The notes beneath the pieces were generated by a model. It ran no database searches and had not been told where the DNA came from. It worked only from the letters and a program-made list of their open reading frames with translations. From Bradyrhizobium sp. ORS 278 (GTDB lineage Bacteria > Pseudomonadota > Alphaproteobacteria > Rhizobiales > Xanthobacteraceae), in NCBI RefSeq assembly GCF_000026145.1, contig NC_009445.1:6540501-6604500 (forward strand): DNA of 64,000 bases, given 5' to 3'. This document shows positions 25,673-34,937 of the stretch, piece by piece (positions within the stretch are counted from its first letter, which is position 1; each line of letters starts with the position of its first letter). A program made the position numbers and the translations under genes.

Positions 25673-28213
25673 TCAGAAGCGGCCCGACAGGACGATCGAC
25701 GCGCTTCTGCCCGGGCCGACGAAGGTGAACGGCGCGGAGCTCTGATAGAAGGCGTCGTAGTAGAGCTTGTCGAAGATGTTGGCGACGAACACCTTGGCGG
25801 TCCAATGCTTGTCGAGCTTGGCTTCCGCAAAGGCGTCGAAGCGCCAGTAGCTCGGCAACTCTGTGCCCTGGTTAGCCGCGAGCCAGGTGCCGCCGTAGAT
25901 CTTGGAGCGGTAGACGGCCTGGCCGCCGATCTCCCAAGTGTCGTTGATCTCGTACTTCGTCAAAAGGCTGAACGACTGGTGTGCGGTGTTGGCGAGCTGC
26001 AGGCCGACATTGCTTCTGAACAGCGCCGTGTTGGCCGGCAGGATGTTCGACTTGGTGACCTCCGACTCCATCAGCACGAGGCCGCCGAAGATGCTCCATT
26101 TGTCGGTCAGCTTGCCGCCGGCCTGGAGATCGATGCCGCGGATGCGGTAGGCGGCGCCGGCCGAGATGCATGGAACGTTGCCCGAGGTCGCCGTGTAGGG
26201 GCACGCCGCCGTCGCAGTCTTGGCGCTGGTGACATTGAAGGATTCGCGGGCATTCTCCTTCTCGGTCTGGAACAGCGCGCCGGTGACCAGCAGGCGCCCA
26301 TCGAGCAGCTCCCATTTGGTGCCGATCTCGATCGACGTGTTTTTCTCAGGCCCGAACACCTGGTTGGCGCCGCCATTGGTGACCGCCGTCAGGCCGCCAT
26401 AGGCGGCGCTGAGACCGTCGAACTCCGCGCCGACCGGATTCGACGACGTCGCATAGGCCGCGTAGACGCTGGCATAGGGTACGGGCTTCAAGGTCAGGCC
26501 GAGATTGAAGTTTGGCAGGCCGCTGGAGGCGGCCGTGGAGCCCGGCGTGTTGGCGACGCCGTTGACGGTGCCGAAGCCATCGACCCGGACGTCATATTTG
26601 TCGTAGCGGACGCCGCCGTTGAGGATCACCAGGTCGCGATAGTTGACGCTGTCGAGCGCATAGACGCTCACCGTGTCGACCCTCAGGTTGGTCGGAAACT
26701 GGCTCAGCGACGGAATGCCGAACGGCAAGTTGGTGTACTGCGGATTGAACACGCTCACCCCCGAGAGCGAGCCGTTGCCCGAGAAGGTCAGGCCCTGCTG
26801 CTCCGAGGTCAGGCCGGTGTAGCTGTTGATGATGGCCTTTTCCTGCGACACTTCGAGGCCGGCGACCAGCGTGTGCTTGAAAGCGCCGGTATCGAACTTG
26901 TAGGTCGCATCGAGCTGATTGGCGAGCACGTCGGTCTGCTGGAAGCGGCTCTGCGGATTGGCGCGGATCACCGAGTTCTGGATCGGGTCGGTGATCGTCG
27001 CACCCTCCGGCAGCGTGCCGATGTAGTTCAAGGTAGAACGCGACACCCGGATCTTGTCCGAGATCGTCAGGTCCGGGGTGACCTTCACCTCGGCGTTGAC
27101 CGTGCCGATGTCCTGGCCGATGCGCTGGAAGTCGCGGTTGGCGAAGCCGTACCAGGCGTTGCGCGGCGAGCCGACCTCCGGGAATGGCGCGCCGGCCACG
27201 AGATTGTTCGGCCGGTAGTAAGGCACGCCGAAGTCAGGACGGCCGGAGACCTCGGTGTGGATGTAGTTGGTGGCGAGCGTCACCGTGTCGAGCGGCGTCC
27301 ATTTGGTGGCGATGAAGCCGCCATTGCGGTTGTCGGTAACGTAGTCACGGCCGGCGACGCCGGCATCCTGGAACAGGCCGCCGACGCGCGCGGCGAAGGT
27401 CGGCGTGATCTTCTGATTGACGTCGATCACCACGCGCTTGGTCTGGTCGGTGCCGAGCGTCGTGTCCATGTTGTAGAAGCTGTTCTCGGTCGTGGCCTGC
27501 TTGGTCACGATGTTGATCGCGCCGCCGGTGGTGCCGCGGCCGGCGAAGGACGACGCCGGTCCGCGCAGGATCTCGACCTGCTCGGTGAAGAAGTTCTCGC
27601 GCACCGAGACGCCGGCGTCACGCACGCCGTCGATGAAGACATCGTTGCGGGCGTCGAAGCCACGGATGAAGAAGCGGTCGCCGAACGCGTTGCCGCCCTC
27701 GCCAGTGCCGAGCGTCACGCCGGCGGTGGAGAGCACGGCGGACTTCAGGCTGGTGGAGTTCTTGTCCGCCAGGATTTCCTTGCTCAGAACCGTGACGGTC
27801 TTCGGCGTGTTCAGGAGCTTCTCGGGAAACTTGCCCGACGCCTGCAGCCGCTCGCCCTTGTAGTCCGATGCAGGGCTTGAGTACGGGTTGCGGTCGGGCG
27901 GCAGGCTGGGCTTCGGCGCGGCGGCCTGCTGTTGCTGCTGCTGGCGCGCGGCACGGCGCATCGCGTCGCGGGCGCGGGTCTGATCGGCCGTCGGACGCGA
28001 GGCCTGCGGCTTCGGGCGCGCCACCGGCGCTTCGACCGTGACCGAGGGCAGCGGCGCCTGCTGGGCTTCGGCACTGGAGAATGATGCGACCGCGATCAGG
28101 CTCGCGACCGCCGAAACCTTGACGCCGGACATGTCGGCGGAGGGCTCCGCCTCTTGCCAGGATCCCTGCCAGGTCGCTCCCCGCAAGCTCCTCGGAAAGA
28201 CTGCCTTACCCAT
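25673..28213 (-). CDS. TonB-dependent siderophore receptor (Fiu/FhuE-like), paralogue 1
   Basis: 846 residues. The start at 28213 is chosen because the ATG and the GGGGTGGTCGAGC just before it are conserved in the paralogue upstream, whereas the earlier in-frame ATG is TTG there. A signal-peptide-like stretch ends at SSAEAQQ, followed by a TonB-box-like LPSVTVEAP, a Gln/Pro-rich linker, then the plug ([68 protein letters not shown]) and a 22-strand barrel ending [18 protein letters not shown] with terminal Phe. It imports a ferric siderophore, probably catecholate-type given the piuC partner. Confidence 0.9.
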   Translation of the reverse strand: MGKAVFPRSLRGATWQGSWQEAEPSADMSGVKVSAVASLIAVASFSSAEAQQAPLPSVTVEAPVARPKPQASRPTADQTRARDAMRRAARQQQQQQAAAPKPSLPPDRNPYSSPASDYKGERLQASGKFPEKLLNTPKTVTVLSKEILADKNSTSLKSAVLSTAGVTLGTGEGGNAFGDRFFIRGFDARNDVFIDGVRDAGVSVRENFFTEQVEILRGPASSFAGRGTTGGAINIVTKQATTENSFYNMDTTLGTDQTKRVVIDVNQKITPTFAARVGGLFQDAGVAGRDYVTDNRNGGFIATKWTPLDTVTLATNYIHTEVSGRPDFGVPYYRPNNLVAGAPFPEVGSPRNAWYGFANRDFQRIGQDIGTVNAEVKVTPDLTISDKIRVSRSTLNYIGTLPEGATITDPIQNSVIRANPQSRFQQTDVLANQLDATYKFDTGAFKHTLVAGLEVSQEKAIINSYTGLTSEQQGLTFSGNGSLSGVSVFNPQYTNLPFGIPSLSQFPTNLRVDTVSVYALDSVNYRDLVILNGGVRYDKYDVRVDGFGTVNGVANTPGSTAASSGLPNFNLGLTLKPVPYASVYAAYATSSNPVGAEFDGLSAAYGGLTAVTNGGANQVFGPEKNTSIEIGTKWELLDGRLLVTGALFQTEKENARESFNVTSAKTATAACPYTATSGNVPCISAGAAYRIRGIDLQAGGKLTDKWSIFGGLVLMESEVTKSNILPANTALFRSNVGLQLANTAHQSFSLLTKYEINDTWEIGGQAVYRSKIYGGTWLAANQGTELPSYWRFDAFAEAKLDKHWTAKVFVANIFDKLYYDAFYQSSAPFTFVGPGRSASIVLSGRF

Positions 28214-28613
28214 GCTCGACCACCCCATTCTTTACGCAAACGCGAGGCTTGTGTTCGTTGAACGCCCGCAGCCGGCGGATGCCAGTTGCGAATGCAAGTC
28301 AAGAGGAGGGGTAAAACGGTCCAAATCGGGTTCCGCTCATGGCCGGAATGCGAAAAGTTTCCAACGATTTCTGCTAATGACAATTGATCGCAAAACGTCG
28401 CATTGCCGCAACAGCTAGACCGTTCTGGTTGTTGATCGTCGTGTGCTTCAATCCTTGATCACCAGAAAACCGGCCTTTCATACCGCTCGTAGACCGGGAT
28501 ACCTGCGTCGGAATGTCCCAGGCTGCGGCGTATCGTCTCGTTCTCGCACCCGCCGCAGCCGTGAGCTGCGGCGGGAATTCGGCGATACTGTCGCCTGTCT
28601 GGGATCGACCCGC
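28214..28613. promoter_or_regulatory. promoter region between the two receptor genes
   Basis: 400 bp with no gene. On the minus strand TTGACTTGCATTCGCAAC lies about 95 bp before the first receptor's start and contains a TTGACT that could be a -35 box, with short partial inverted symmetry around GCATTCGC. An iron-responsive operator is expected here but was not pinned down. Confidence 0.35.
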
Positions 28614-31007
28614 TCAGAACTTCGCTGTGGTGATCACATAGAAGGCGCGCCCCGGAGCGACCGCGGTGAATGGCACGTTGCTGCGGTAGAAGGTGTCATA
28701 ATAAAGCTGGTTGGTGAGGTTCTGGGCGTAGAGCTTCGCGCTCCAGTTCTTGTCGAACTGCTTCTCGATGAAGGCATCGAACCGCCAATAGCTCGGCAGC
28801 TCGTTGCCGGTATTGGCCGCGAAGGTGCCTCCGTACACTTTCGAGCGGTACACCGCCTGGCCGCCGATCTCCCAGCCGTCGTCGAACTTGTATTTGGACA
28901 GCACGCTCAGCGACTGGTGCGCGATATTGGCGAGTTGCAGGCCGACATTGGAGGCGACGCCGCTCTCGGTGACCTTGGACTGCATCAGCACCAGCCCGCC
29001 GAACACGCTCCAGCGATCGGTGATCTTGCCTTCGGCTTCGAGATCGAAGCCCTGGATGCGATAGGCGGCGCCGGAGGTGAGCAGGCCGTTGACGGTCTCG
29101 CGGGCATTGTCCTTGGTGGTCTGGAACAGCGCGCCGGTCAGCAGCAGATGGCGGTCGAACAGCTCCCATTTGGTGCCGACCTCGGCACCCTTGTTGCGCT
29201 CCGGCCCGAGAATGATGGTGCTGTTCGGCGGAATACCGCCGTAGTCGGTCGCGGTGCCGTCGAGCTCGGAGCCGAACGGGTTGGCCGAGGTCGCATAGGC
29301 GGCGTAGAGGCTGCCGATCGGCATCGGCTTGTAGACGAGACCGACATTGTAGTTGATCAGGTCGGAATCGACGGTCGCCGAGGCCGTGTTATTCGACGAG
29401 CGCATGGCATAGCCGTCATAGCGCAGGCCGGTGGAGAGGATCAGCGTGTCACGCCAGTTCGCGGTGTCGATGACATAGGCACTCTTGCTGTCGACGTCGT
29501 AGCGCGTCGGGTTTCCGGTCAGATAGCCCACGGTCGTGAACGGCAGGTTGGTGTAGCCCGGGCTGTACATGTTCTGCAGCGTCAGCGCGCCGCTGCTCGT
29601 GCCCTGCGCGCCGAAGGCCTCCGATGTCAGGCCGGCGTAGCGGTCGATGGAGATATTCTCCTTCGAGAACTCCGTGCCCACCACGGTCGTATGCTTAACC
29701 GGCCCGGTGTCGTATTTGAACGTCAGATCGTTCTGGTTGCTCCAGTTGTCGACGAGCTGATAGCGGCTCTGCGGGCTTGCCGTGAATGTCCATTTGGTCG
29801 GATCTGGGCTTGCCGTCTGCGCCGCGGTGGTGTTCGGCAGAGTGCCGATGTAGTTCAGCTCGGAATGCTCGCCGCGCAGCTTGCTTGAGAAGGTGACGGA
29901 GTCGCTGAGCTTGAGCTCGCCGACCAGCGTGCCGAAATCCTGCCGCGCCGCCTGGAAGTCGCGGTTGAGAAAGCCGTACCAGGTGTTGCGCGGGATGCCG
30001 GCCGAGGTGACCGGGATGTTGCCCTGCTTGTAGAACGGCACGCCGAAATCGGGATAGCCGGACAGATCGGTGTGGACGTAGTTGGTCGTCACCTTCAGCG
30101 AATCGTTCGGCGTCCACTTCGTCGAGATGAAGCCGCCCCAGCGGTCGTCGGTGACGTGGTCTCGGCCCGCGACATTGGCGTCCTGGAACAGGCCGCCGGT
30201 GCGCACGGAGAAGGTCGGCGAGATCTTCTGGTTGACGTCGAGCGTGACGCGCTTGGTCTGGTCCGTGCCGATGGTCGATTCCGCGTTGTAGAAATTGCGG
30301 TCGCCGGCCTGCTTGGTGATGATGTTGATGGCGCCCCCGGCGGTGCCGCGGCCGGCATAGGCCGAGGCCGGACCGCGCAGGATCTCGACCTGCTCGGTGA
30401 AGAAGTTCTCGCGCACAGACACGGCGGGATCGCGGATGCCGTCGATGAAGATGTCGTTGCGCGCATCGAAGCCGCGGATGAAGAAGCGGTCGCCGAACGC
30501 GTTGCCGCCCTCGCCGGAGCCGAGCGTGACGCCCGCCGTGGAGCGGCCGACCTCTTTCAGCGTGGTGATGTGCTTGTCCTCCATCACCTCCTTGCTCATC
30601 ACGGTGATCGTCTTCGGCGTGTTGACCAGCTTCTCGGTGAACTTGCCGGACGCGACGCGGTCGACCTTGTAGGGCGCGGCGGCGTCGGCATAGGGGTTGG
30701 CGTCGGGCGGCGTCTGCGGGCCGGCCGGCGGCTTCTGCTGTTGTGGCTGGCGCGCGGCGCGCCGCAGGGCGCTGCGGGCACGCACCTGATCGGCCGACGG
30801 CCGCGAGGCCGATGGCTTGGCTCGCGCGGCCGGCGCTTCGACGGTGACGGAGGGCAGAGGCGCTTGCTGAGCTTCAGCGCCCGAGAACGACGCCACCGCG
30901 ATCAGGCCCGCGACGGCAGACACCGTCGCCCCGGAAATCTCGGACCCCGCATCCGATGACTGCGCGACACGCCCGCGCAAGCTTGCTGGAAAGACAGCTC
31001 GACCCAT
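28614..31007 (-). CDS. TonB-dependent siderophore receptor (Fiu/FhuE-like), paralogue 2
   Basis: 797 residues from the ATG at 31007, the position conserved with paralogue 1. The two proteins share almost the same N-terminal leader, the [16 protein letters not shown] region, the plug ([31 protein letters not shown]) and the barrel end, so they arose by tandem duplication. Here the barrel is about 50 residues shorter, including the loop that contains cysteines in paralogue 1 (ACPYT... and VPCIS), which is missing. Terminal residue is Phe. The two probably recognise related but different ferric siderophores. Both depend on the downstream tonB-exbBD. Confidence 0.9.
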   Translation of the reverse strand: MGRAVFPASLRGRVAQSSDAGSEISGATVSAVAGLIAVASFSGAEAQQAPLPSVTVEAPAARAKPSASRPSADQVRARSALRRAARQPQQQKPPAGPQTPPDANPYADAAAPYKVDRVASGKFTEKLVNTPKTITVMSKEVMEDKHITTLKEVGRSTAGVTLGSGEGGNAFGDRFFIRGFDARNDIFIDGIRDPAVSVRENFFTEQVEILRGPASAYAGRGTAGGAINIITKQAGDRNFYNAESTIGTDQTKRVTLDVNQKISPTFSVRTGGLFQDANVAGRDHVTDDRWGGFISTKWTPNDSLKVTTNYVHTDLSGYPDFGVPFYKQGNIPVTSAGIPRNTWYGFLNRDFQAARQDFGTLVGELKLSDSVTFSSKLRGEHSELNYIGTLPNTTAAQTASPDPTKWTFTASPQSRYQLVDNWSNQNDLTFKYDTGPVKHTTVVGTEFSKENISIDRYAGLTSEAFGAQGTSSGALTLQNMYSPGYTNLPFTTVGYLTGNPTRYDVDSKSAYVIDTANWRDTLILSTGLRYDGYAMRSSNNTASATVDSDLINYNVGLVYKPMPIGSLYAAYATSANPFGSELDGTATDYGGIPPNSTIILGPERNKGAEVGTKWELFDRHLLLTGALFQTTKDNARETVNGLLTSGAAYRIQGFDLEAEGKITDRWSVFGGLVLMQSKVTESGVASNVGLQLANIAHQSLSVLSKYKFDDGWEIGGQAVYRSKVYGGTFAANTGNELPSYWRFDAFIEKQFDKNWSAKLYAQNLTNQLYYDTFYRSNVPFTAVAPGRAFYVITTAKF

Positions 31008-31162
31008 GCTCGACCACCCCAATGTCTATTCAAGGACTGAATTCTGTTCGTCACATCGACAACTGGACTGTTCCAATCGCGAATGGCTCTCAAAAAGTCC
31101 TTGAATTGGGTCGAAACGTCGGTCGGTCGATGGCCAGACTAGGAATATATTACCTAATGCAT

Positions 31163-31182
31163 GTGATAATGAGTCGCATCTG
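31163..31182. promoter_or_regulatory. candidate Fur/iron-responsive box upstream of receptor 2
   Basis: GTGATAATGAGTCGCATC, in an AT-rich stretch about 160 bp upstream of the receptor start, resembles Fur-type boxes (repeats of GATAAT with inverted symmetry). The match is by eye and imperfect; location upstream of an iron receptor supports it. Confidence 0.35.
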
Positions 31183-31222
31183 AAATGTTGCCGCAGTTTT
31201 CCGGCGGGACATACCCGCGCGA

Positions 31223-32335
31223 TCAGCGTCGCTCGACAATGATCGCGACCGGTCCGCCACCGTCCGGTCCCTGGTGCTCGGCCCCGCCGGACACGAACAG
31301 ATCGGTGAAGCCGAACAGCCCCGCCAGCGCCCCGCCGACGAACGCACGGGCATGCCGTGTGGAGGAGACGTCGCTGTCGTCCAGCATCGTGTGCCTGAGC
31401 CCCCGCACCTTCCCGCTCTGCGCCGCCTCCGCCTTGGCCAGCACCGCGGCGATCCGGCCGCGCGACGCCGCCGGCAGCTGGCCGGGGCCATCGAGGCCGA
31501 GCCGGCTGAGCGCGGCGCGGGCCGGCTCGATGTCGATCGCATCCCGCATCACGCCGTGATCGATCGCGAGCGGGCCGGTCCACCGTGCCGACATGCCGGC
31601 GACCATAATCTCATGGTCGAGCAGTTCGACGCCGCCCGAGGTCGCCGCACGCTCGCTGTAGCGGCTGTAATCAGCGCAGATATCAGCATCGGACAGCTCA
31701 TCGAAGGCCAGCTCGCCGAGCGCGACCGCAACGCCGAGCGCCGAGGCCCCACGGGAAAATCCCATCGATTTCAGCGTGTCACGCACGGCGGTGCGCGCAC
31801 CCCGCGCCTCCGCCGCCTCGATCCGCTCCATCGTCAGCAGCGGGCATTTCACCTGGACATAGTGCACGTCGGCGGGATCCTCGATGCCGGCATCGGCCAT
31901 CGCCGCACGCACGCCGGCGGCGACCTGCGCGACCTGCTGCATGCGGCCGAGATGCTCGCCGGGAAGCGTCGGCGTTCGCGCCCGGCCGAGAGCCAGCGAG
32001 GTGCCGAAGGCGCGCGGCCCGTCGTCGCCGGTTCGCGCCTCGAACACGATCATGTGCGGCGACAACGCGCCCTCGGTGCCGCCGGACATCACCATCGCGA
32101 TCTGCCGGACGGCGTCGGCTTGAAGATGGCGGCCGAGCAGTGTTTCGAGCGAGCGCACCGCGAAGGCGCGGGTGAAGTCGTTGACGCAGCCATTGCCCTC
32201 GGTCTTGCCAAGGATGGCGACGATGCCGGCCGGGTCGATCGCGCCGCTGACGATCGCGGCCTCGAGCGCGCCGACATCATCGGGGCTTCGCATCGGCAGG
32301 CGGTGAACATGAGCGCGGCGCAAGGGGGTCGGCAT
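31223..32335 (-). CDS. ring-opening amidohydrolase, cyanuric acid amidohydrolase/barbiturase family
   Basis: 370 residues, the normal size of AtzD/TrzD-type enzymes, which open the cyanuric acid or barbiturate ring. The three-repeat architecture is visible: each repeat has an SGG/SxG serine region, as in MVMSGGTEGALSPHM (about 83-97), GFSRGASALGVAVALGEL (about 195-212) and the last repeat near DSDVSSTRHARAFVGGALAG (about 320-340). The end, GPDGGGPVAIIVERR, is typical. Whether it acts on cyanuric acid or barbiturate is not decided by eye. It stands alone, with no atzE/atzF, transporter or regulator nearby, so it is not part of a complete s-triazine cluster here. Confidence 0.88.
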   Translation of the reverse strand: MPTPLRRAHVHRLPMRSPDDVGALEAAIVSGAIDPAGIVAILGKTEGNGCVNDFTRAFAVRSLETLLGRHLQADAVRQIAMVMSGGTEGALSPHMIVFEARTGDDGPRAFGTSLALGRARTPTLPGEHLGRMQQVAQVAAGVRAAMADAGIEDPADVHYVQVKCPLLTMERIEAAEARGARTAVRDTLKSMGFSRGASALGVAVALGELAFDELSDADICADYSRYSERAATSGGVELLDHEIMVAGMSARWTGPLAIDHGVMRDAIDIEPARAALSRLGLDGPGQLPAASRGRIAAVLAKAEAAQSGKVRGLRHTMLDDSDVSSTRHARAFVGGALAGLFGFTDLFVSGGAEHQGPDGGGPVAIIVERR

Positions 32336-32460
32336 GGACGGACTCCGAAAAGTTCTGGCCTGCCACCCTAGGCGATCACGACGCTCTGCGCGACGCTGCC
32401 GCCAGCCGCACGGCGTGTTATCGTCCAGCCTTGTCGTCTCGTGAATTCACCCGGTGCCCC

Positions 32461-33264
32461 ATGCCTCTCTGGACCTGCTTTCAATGCGGCGCGCAGTTTC
32501 CCGACACGCCCGCGCCGCCTGCCCATTGCGTCGTCTGCGAGGACGAGCGGCAATATGTGAACTGGAGCGGCCAGCGCTTTCTCAGCCGCGAGGAACTGGC
32601 GGAGCGGCATCCGGTGGTCTGGCGCGAGGATCTCGGCCTTATTGGTCTCGCGCTCGAGCCCTCCTTCGCAATCGGTCAGCGCGCGCTGCTGATTCCCGTG
32701 CCGGACGGCTGCGTGATGTGGGATTGCATCCCCTTGGCGACGGAGGCAGCGATTGCTCATGTCCGCGCGCTCGGCGGGCTCAAGGCGATCTCCGTGTCAC
32801 ATCCTCATTACTATGGCGCGGTGGCCGATTGGAGCGCGGCCTTCGGCGACGCTCCGATCTATCTGCATGGCGATGACGCCGCCTTCGTCACCCGGCCGCA
32901 TTCCGCCGTCGTGCCCTGGAGCGGCGATCGTCTCGCCATTTCGGACGACGTTGTGCTGCTGCGGACCGGCGGACATTTCGCCGGCGCGACCATCCTGCAC
33001 TGGCGCAAGGGCGTCGACGGCAAGGGCGCGCTGTTCACCGGTGATATCGCGATGGTCGCCATGGACCGCCGCCATGTCAGCTTCATGTATTCCTATCCGA
33101 ACTACATCCCGCTCGGCTCCGCCGCGGTGCGCCGCATCGCCGATGTCGTCGCGCCGCTGGCGTTCGATCGCATCTACGGCGCGTGGTGGCAGAAGAACAT
33201 CGCCGAGGATGCGAAGCGCGCATTCGACCGCTCCGTGACGCGCTATCTCGCCGCCATCGCATAA
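32461..33264 (+). CDS. metallo-beta-lactamase-fold hydrolase with N-terminal rubredoxin-like zinc ribbon
   Basis: 267 residues from the ATG at 32461. The N-terminus has CFQCG and, 17 residues later, CVVCED, a probable zinc ribbon. The hydrolase part has a reduced metal motif: SHPHYYGAVADW takes the place of HxHxDH, GGHFAGATILHW supplies the next His, and FTGDIAMV supplies the Asp. This non-canonical set suggests one metal or altered chemistry compared with glyoxalase II. The gene is divergent from the cyanuric acid amidohydrolase gene, the two starts being 125 bp apart, so they may share regulation. Substrate is unknown. Confidence 0.82.
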   Translation: MPLWTCFQCGAQFPDTPAPPAHCVVCEDERQYVNWSGQRFLSREELAERHPVVWREDLGLIGLALEPSFAIGQRALLIPVPDGCVMWDCIPLATEAAIAHVRALGGLKAISVSHPHYYGAVADWSAAFGDAPIYLHGDDAAFVTRPHSAVVPWSGDRLAISDDVVLLRTGGHFAGATILHWRKGVDGKGALFTGDIAMVAMDRRHVSFMYSYPNYIPLGSAAVRRIADVVAPLAFDRIYGAWWQKNIAEDAKRAFDRSVTRYLAAIA

Positions 33265-33585
33265 GCTCGACGGGCCGTTGCATGTCCTCCCGGTGGTAAC
33301 GCTGTCGCTGAGCCGCGCGCAGCGTCGAGTCCGGCTCTTGACCCTCATGGTAAGGAGCGTCGCCCTTGCGACGCGTCTCTTCAAATGCGATAGCCCTCGC
33401 CCACTGGCGCCGTGTCCTTCGCGACGCTTGACTGCGCCAAGCTCCTCAAAGGTGAGGATTGGGAGCGGTCCGATGTGCCGGGAACACTCTCACTGCTCGC
33501 ACTGATCCCTGAGCATGCCGACCACGTTATCCCGCTGAAGGCGACCTAGCCGTCGCCCGGGAGACATCGTGCAGGAGACATCGTC
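33265..33585. repeat. intergenic gap with part of a dispersed repeat
   Basis: This 321-bp gap contains ACCCTCATGGTAAGGAGCGT followed by a perfect 7-bp hairpin (GCGTCGC 33357-33363, GCGACGC 33368-33374), a pattern known from a Bradyrhizobium/Rhodopseudomonas intergenic repeat that normally ends with a CATGAGG-type inverted copy; that right end is missing or diverged. No gene is visible. Confidence 0.5.
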
Positions 33586-34074
33586 ATGCAACGCATCGCG
33601 CCAGGGCCGGGACAGGAATCAGTCTGGGACTATCCGCGGCCGCCACGGCTGGAGCGCTGCGTGGCGCGCCTGCACGTGATGTTCGCTGGTGTCACGATCG
33701 CCGACACCGACGCGGGCTTTCGCGTCCTGGAGACCAGCCATCCCCCGGTCTACTACATCCCTCAGCGGCATATTGCGATGCAATGGCTGCGGCCCGCCGC
33801 GGGCCGCTCGTTCTGCGAGTTCAAGGGTTTTGCCAGCTACTGGACGATCGAGGTCGAGGGCCGCGTCGCCGAGCAGGCCGCCTGGAGCTATCAGCAGCCA
33901 ACGCCGCCGTTTGCGCCGATCGCCGGGCATCTCGCCTTCTACGCTTCGCGCGTCGATGCCTGCTTCGTCGGCGACGAGCGTGTTGCGGCGCAAGAGGGCG
34001 ATTTCTACGGCGGCTGGATCACCTCGCGCGTGGTCGGACCGTTCAAGGGCGCACCAGGGACACGGTACTGGTAG
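33586..34074 (+). CDS. DUF427 domain protein
   Basis: 162 residues; the start has AGGAG nine bases upstream. The domain pattern is clear: RLHVMFAGVTIADTDAGFRVLETSHPPVYYIP, then CEFKGFASYWTIEVEGRVAEQAAWSYQQP, then LAFYASRVDACFVGDERVAAQEGDFYGGWIT. DUF427 is a small beta-tent-like cytosolic fold with no established function that I can name. It has no signal peptide or membrane segment. The next gene is about 150 bp away on the same strand but is unrelated. Confidence 0.85.
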   Translation: MQRIAPGPGQESVWDYPRPPRLERCVARLHVMFAGVTIADTDAGFRVLETSHPPVYYIPQRHIAMQWLRPAAGRSFCEFKGFASYWTIEVEGRVAEQAAWSYQQPTPPFAPIAGHLAFYASRVDACFVGDERVAAQEGDFYGGWITSRVVGPFKGAPGTRYW

Positions 34075-34223
34075 ACGGCGAGATCGGATGAACCGCGGCG
34101 ACGGATTGATCGTATAGTACAGTGTGGTCGGCGGTCCATTTTGCACCGCGATCACGGGCGGGACTGGCGAAATGTCCAGATGTCCCGTCCGACCTCCCTG
34201 TCCGCGACGTCCGAGGGCACGCC

Positions 34224-34706
34224 ATGCGACGGCTGATGAAGTTCCTGCATACGATGGGCGCAATCGGCATGATGGGCGCAATGGCCTGCCTTGTGGTCCT
34301 GCTCGGCCTCATCCCGCAGCCTTCGGTGTCCCTGGCGCATTACGCCGAAATGCGCGCGGCCATGGGCGCCATCGTGCGCTACGTGTTCTTCCCCTCGCTC
34401 GGTCTCACCTTGATCGCGGGTCTGCTCGCCATCGCCGTCAACCGCGCGCTGCACAGCGCCGGCTGGGCGCTCGCCAAGCTCGCCTCCGGCATTCTCGTGT
34501 TCGAATGGGGCTTTGCCGCCGTACAGGGTCCGATGCAGGAAGCCGCCGAAGAAGCGGCCCGGGCCGTCGCCGGCCAGATCGACCCGGCGACGCTCGCCCC
34601 CAATTTCGGCACCGAGCAGGGCGCCATCTGGGTCATGCTCGGCGTCGCCACGGTGAATGTCATCCTCGGCGTCTGGCGCCCGCGGTTTACCAACCTGCCG
34701 GATTGA
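34224..34706 (+). CDS. small four-helix integral membrane protein (DUF2269-like)
   Basis: 160 residues from the ATG at 34224, which has GAGG eight bases upstream; the open frame extends further 5' but that part is Arg/Pro-rich and unlikely to be translated. Four hydrophobic helices are predicted near 8-28 (MGAIGMMGAMACLVVLLGLI), 48-68 (FFPSLGLTLIAGLLAIAV), 76-96 and 134-152 (IWVMLGVATVNVILGVW). The family is probably DUF2269-like; a conserved histidine sits in KFLHTMG. Function unknown, possibly redox or quinone related by analogy with haem-binding membrane families. Confidence 0.7.
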   Translation: MRRLMKFLHTMGAIGMMGAMACLVVLLGLIPQPSVSLAHYAEMRAAMGAIVRYVFFPSLGLTLIAGLLAIAVNRALHSAGWALAKLASGILVFEWGFAAVQGPMQEAAEEAARAVAGQIDPATLAPNFGTEQGAIWVMLGVATVNVILGVWRPRFTNLPD

Positions 34707-34855
34707 ACAGCCTCTGCACGCTCCGAACCGCGCCATCCGACCTTGATGTGATCCCGCGGCGCGGCCGTCGGCGCGCACCGGCACGAGCTGTTTGGAACTA
34801 TCCCCCCGCGCAGCGAGCATTGTTAGTTCAACCACCAACATGAATTCTCGTTAAA

Positions 34856-34872
34856 GCGGCAACGTTTGCCGC
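34856..34872. promoter_or_regulatory. 17-bp perfect palindrome, candidate operator of the ThDP-GMC operon
   Basis: GCGGCAACGTTTGCCGC has 7-bp arms around CGT and lies 66 bp upstream of the operon's first start codon, a usual operator position. The shape is like sites of LacI/GntR-type repressors of sugar-acid genes. No regulator gene is adjacent in the window. Confidence 0.45.
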
Positions 34873-34937
34873 GACGGCACGTTTGATGGACACCAGCAGC
34901 GCCGCTCTCCGCAAACTTCCGATCGAGGATCACGTCC

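Noticed and set aside
25640..27880. 746-codon open frame on the plus strand opposite the siderophore receptor
   Set aside because: The receptor on the minus strand has signature plug and barrel motifs; the plus frame has none.
31223..32335. Complete s-triazine degradation cluster
   Set aside because: No other atz/trz genes or transporter lie next to the amidohydrolase.
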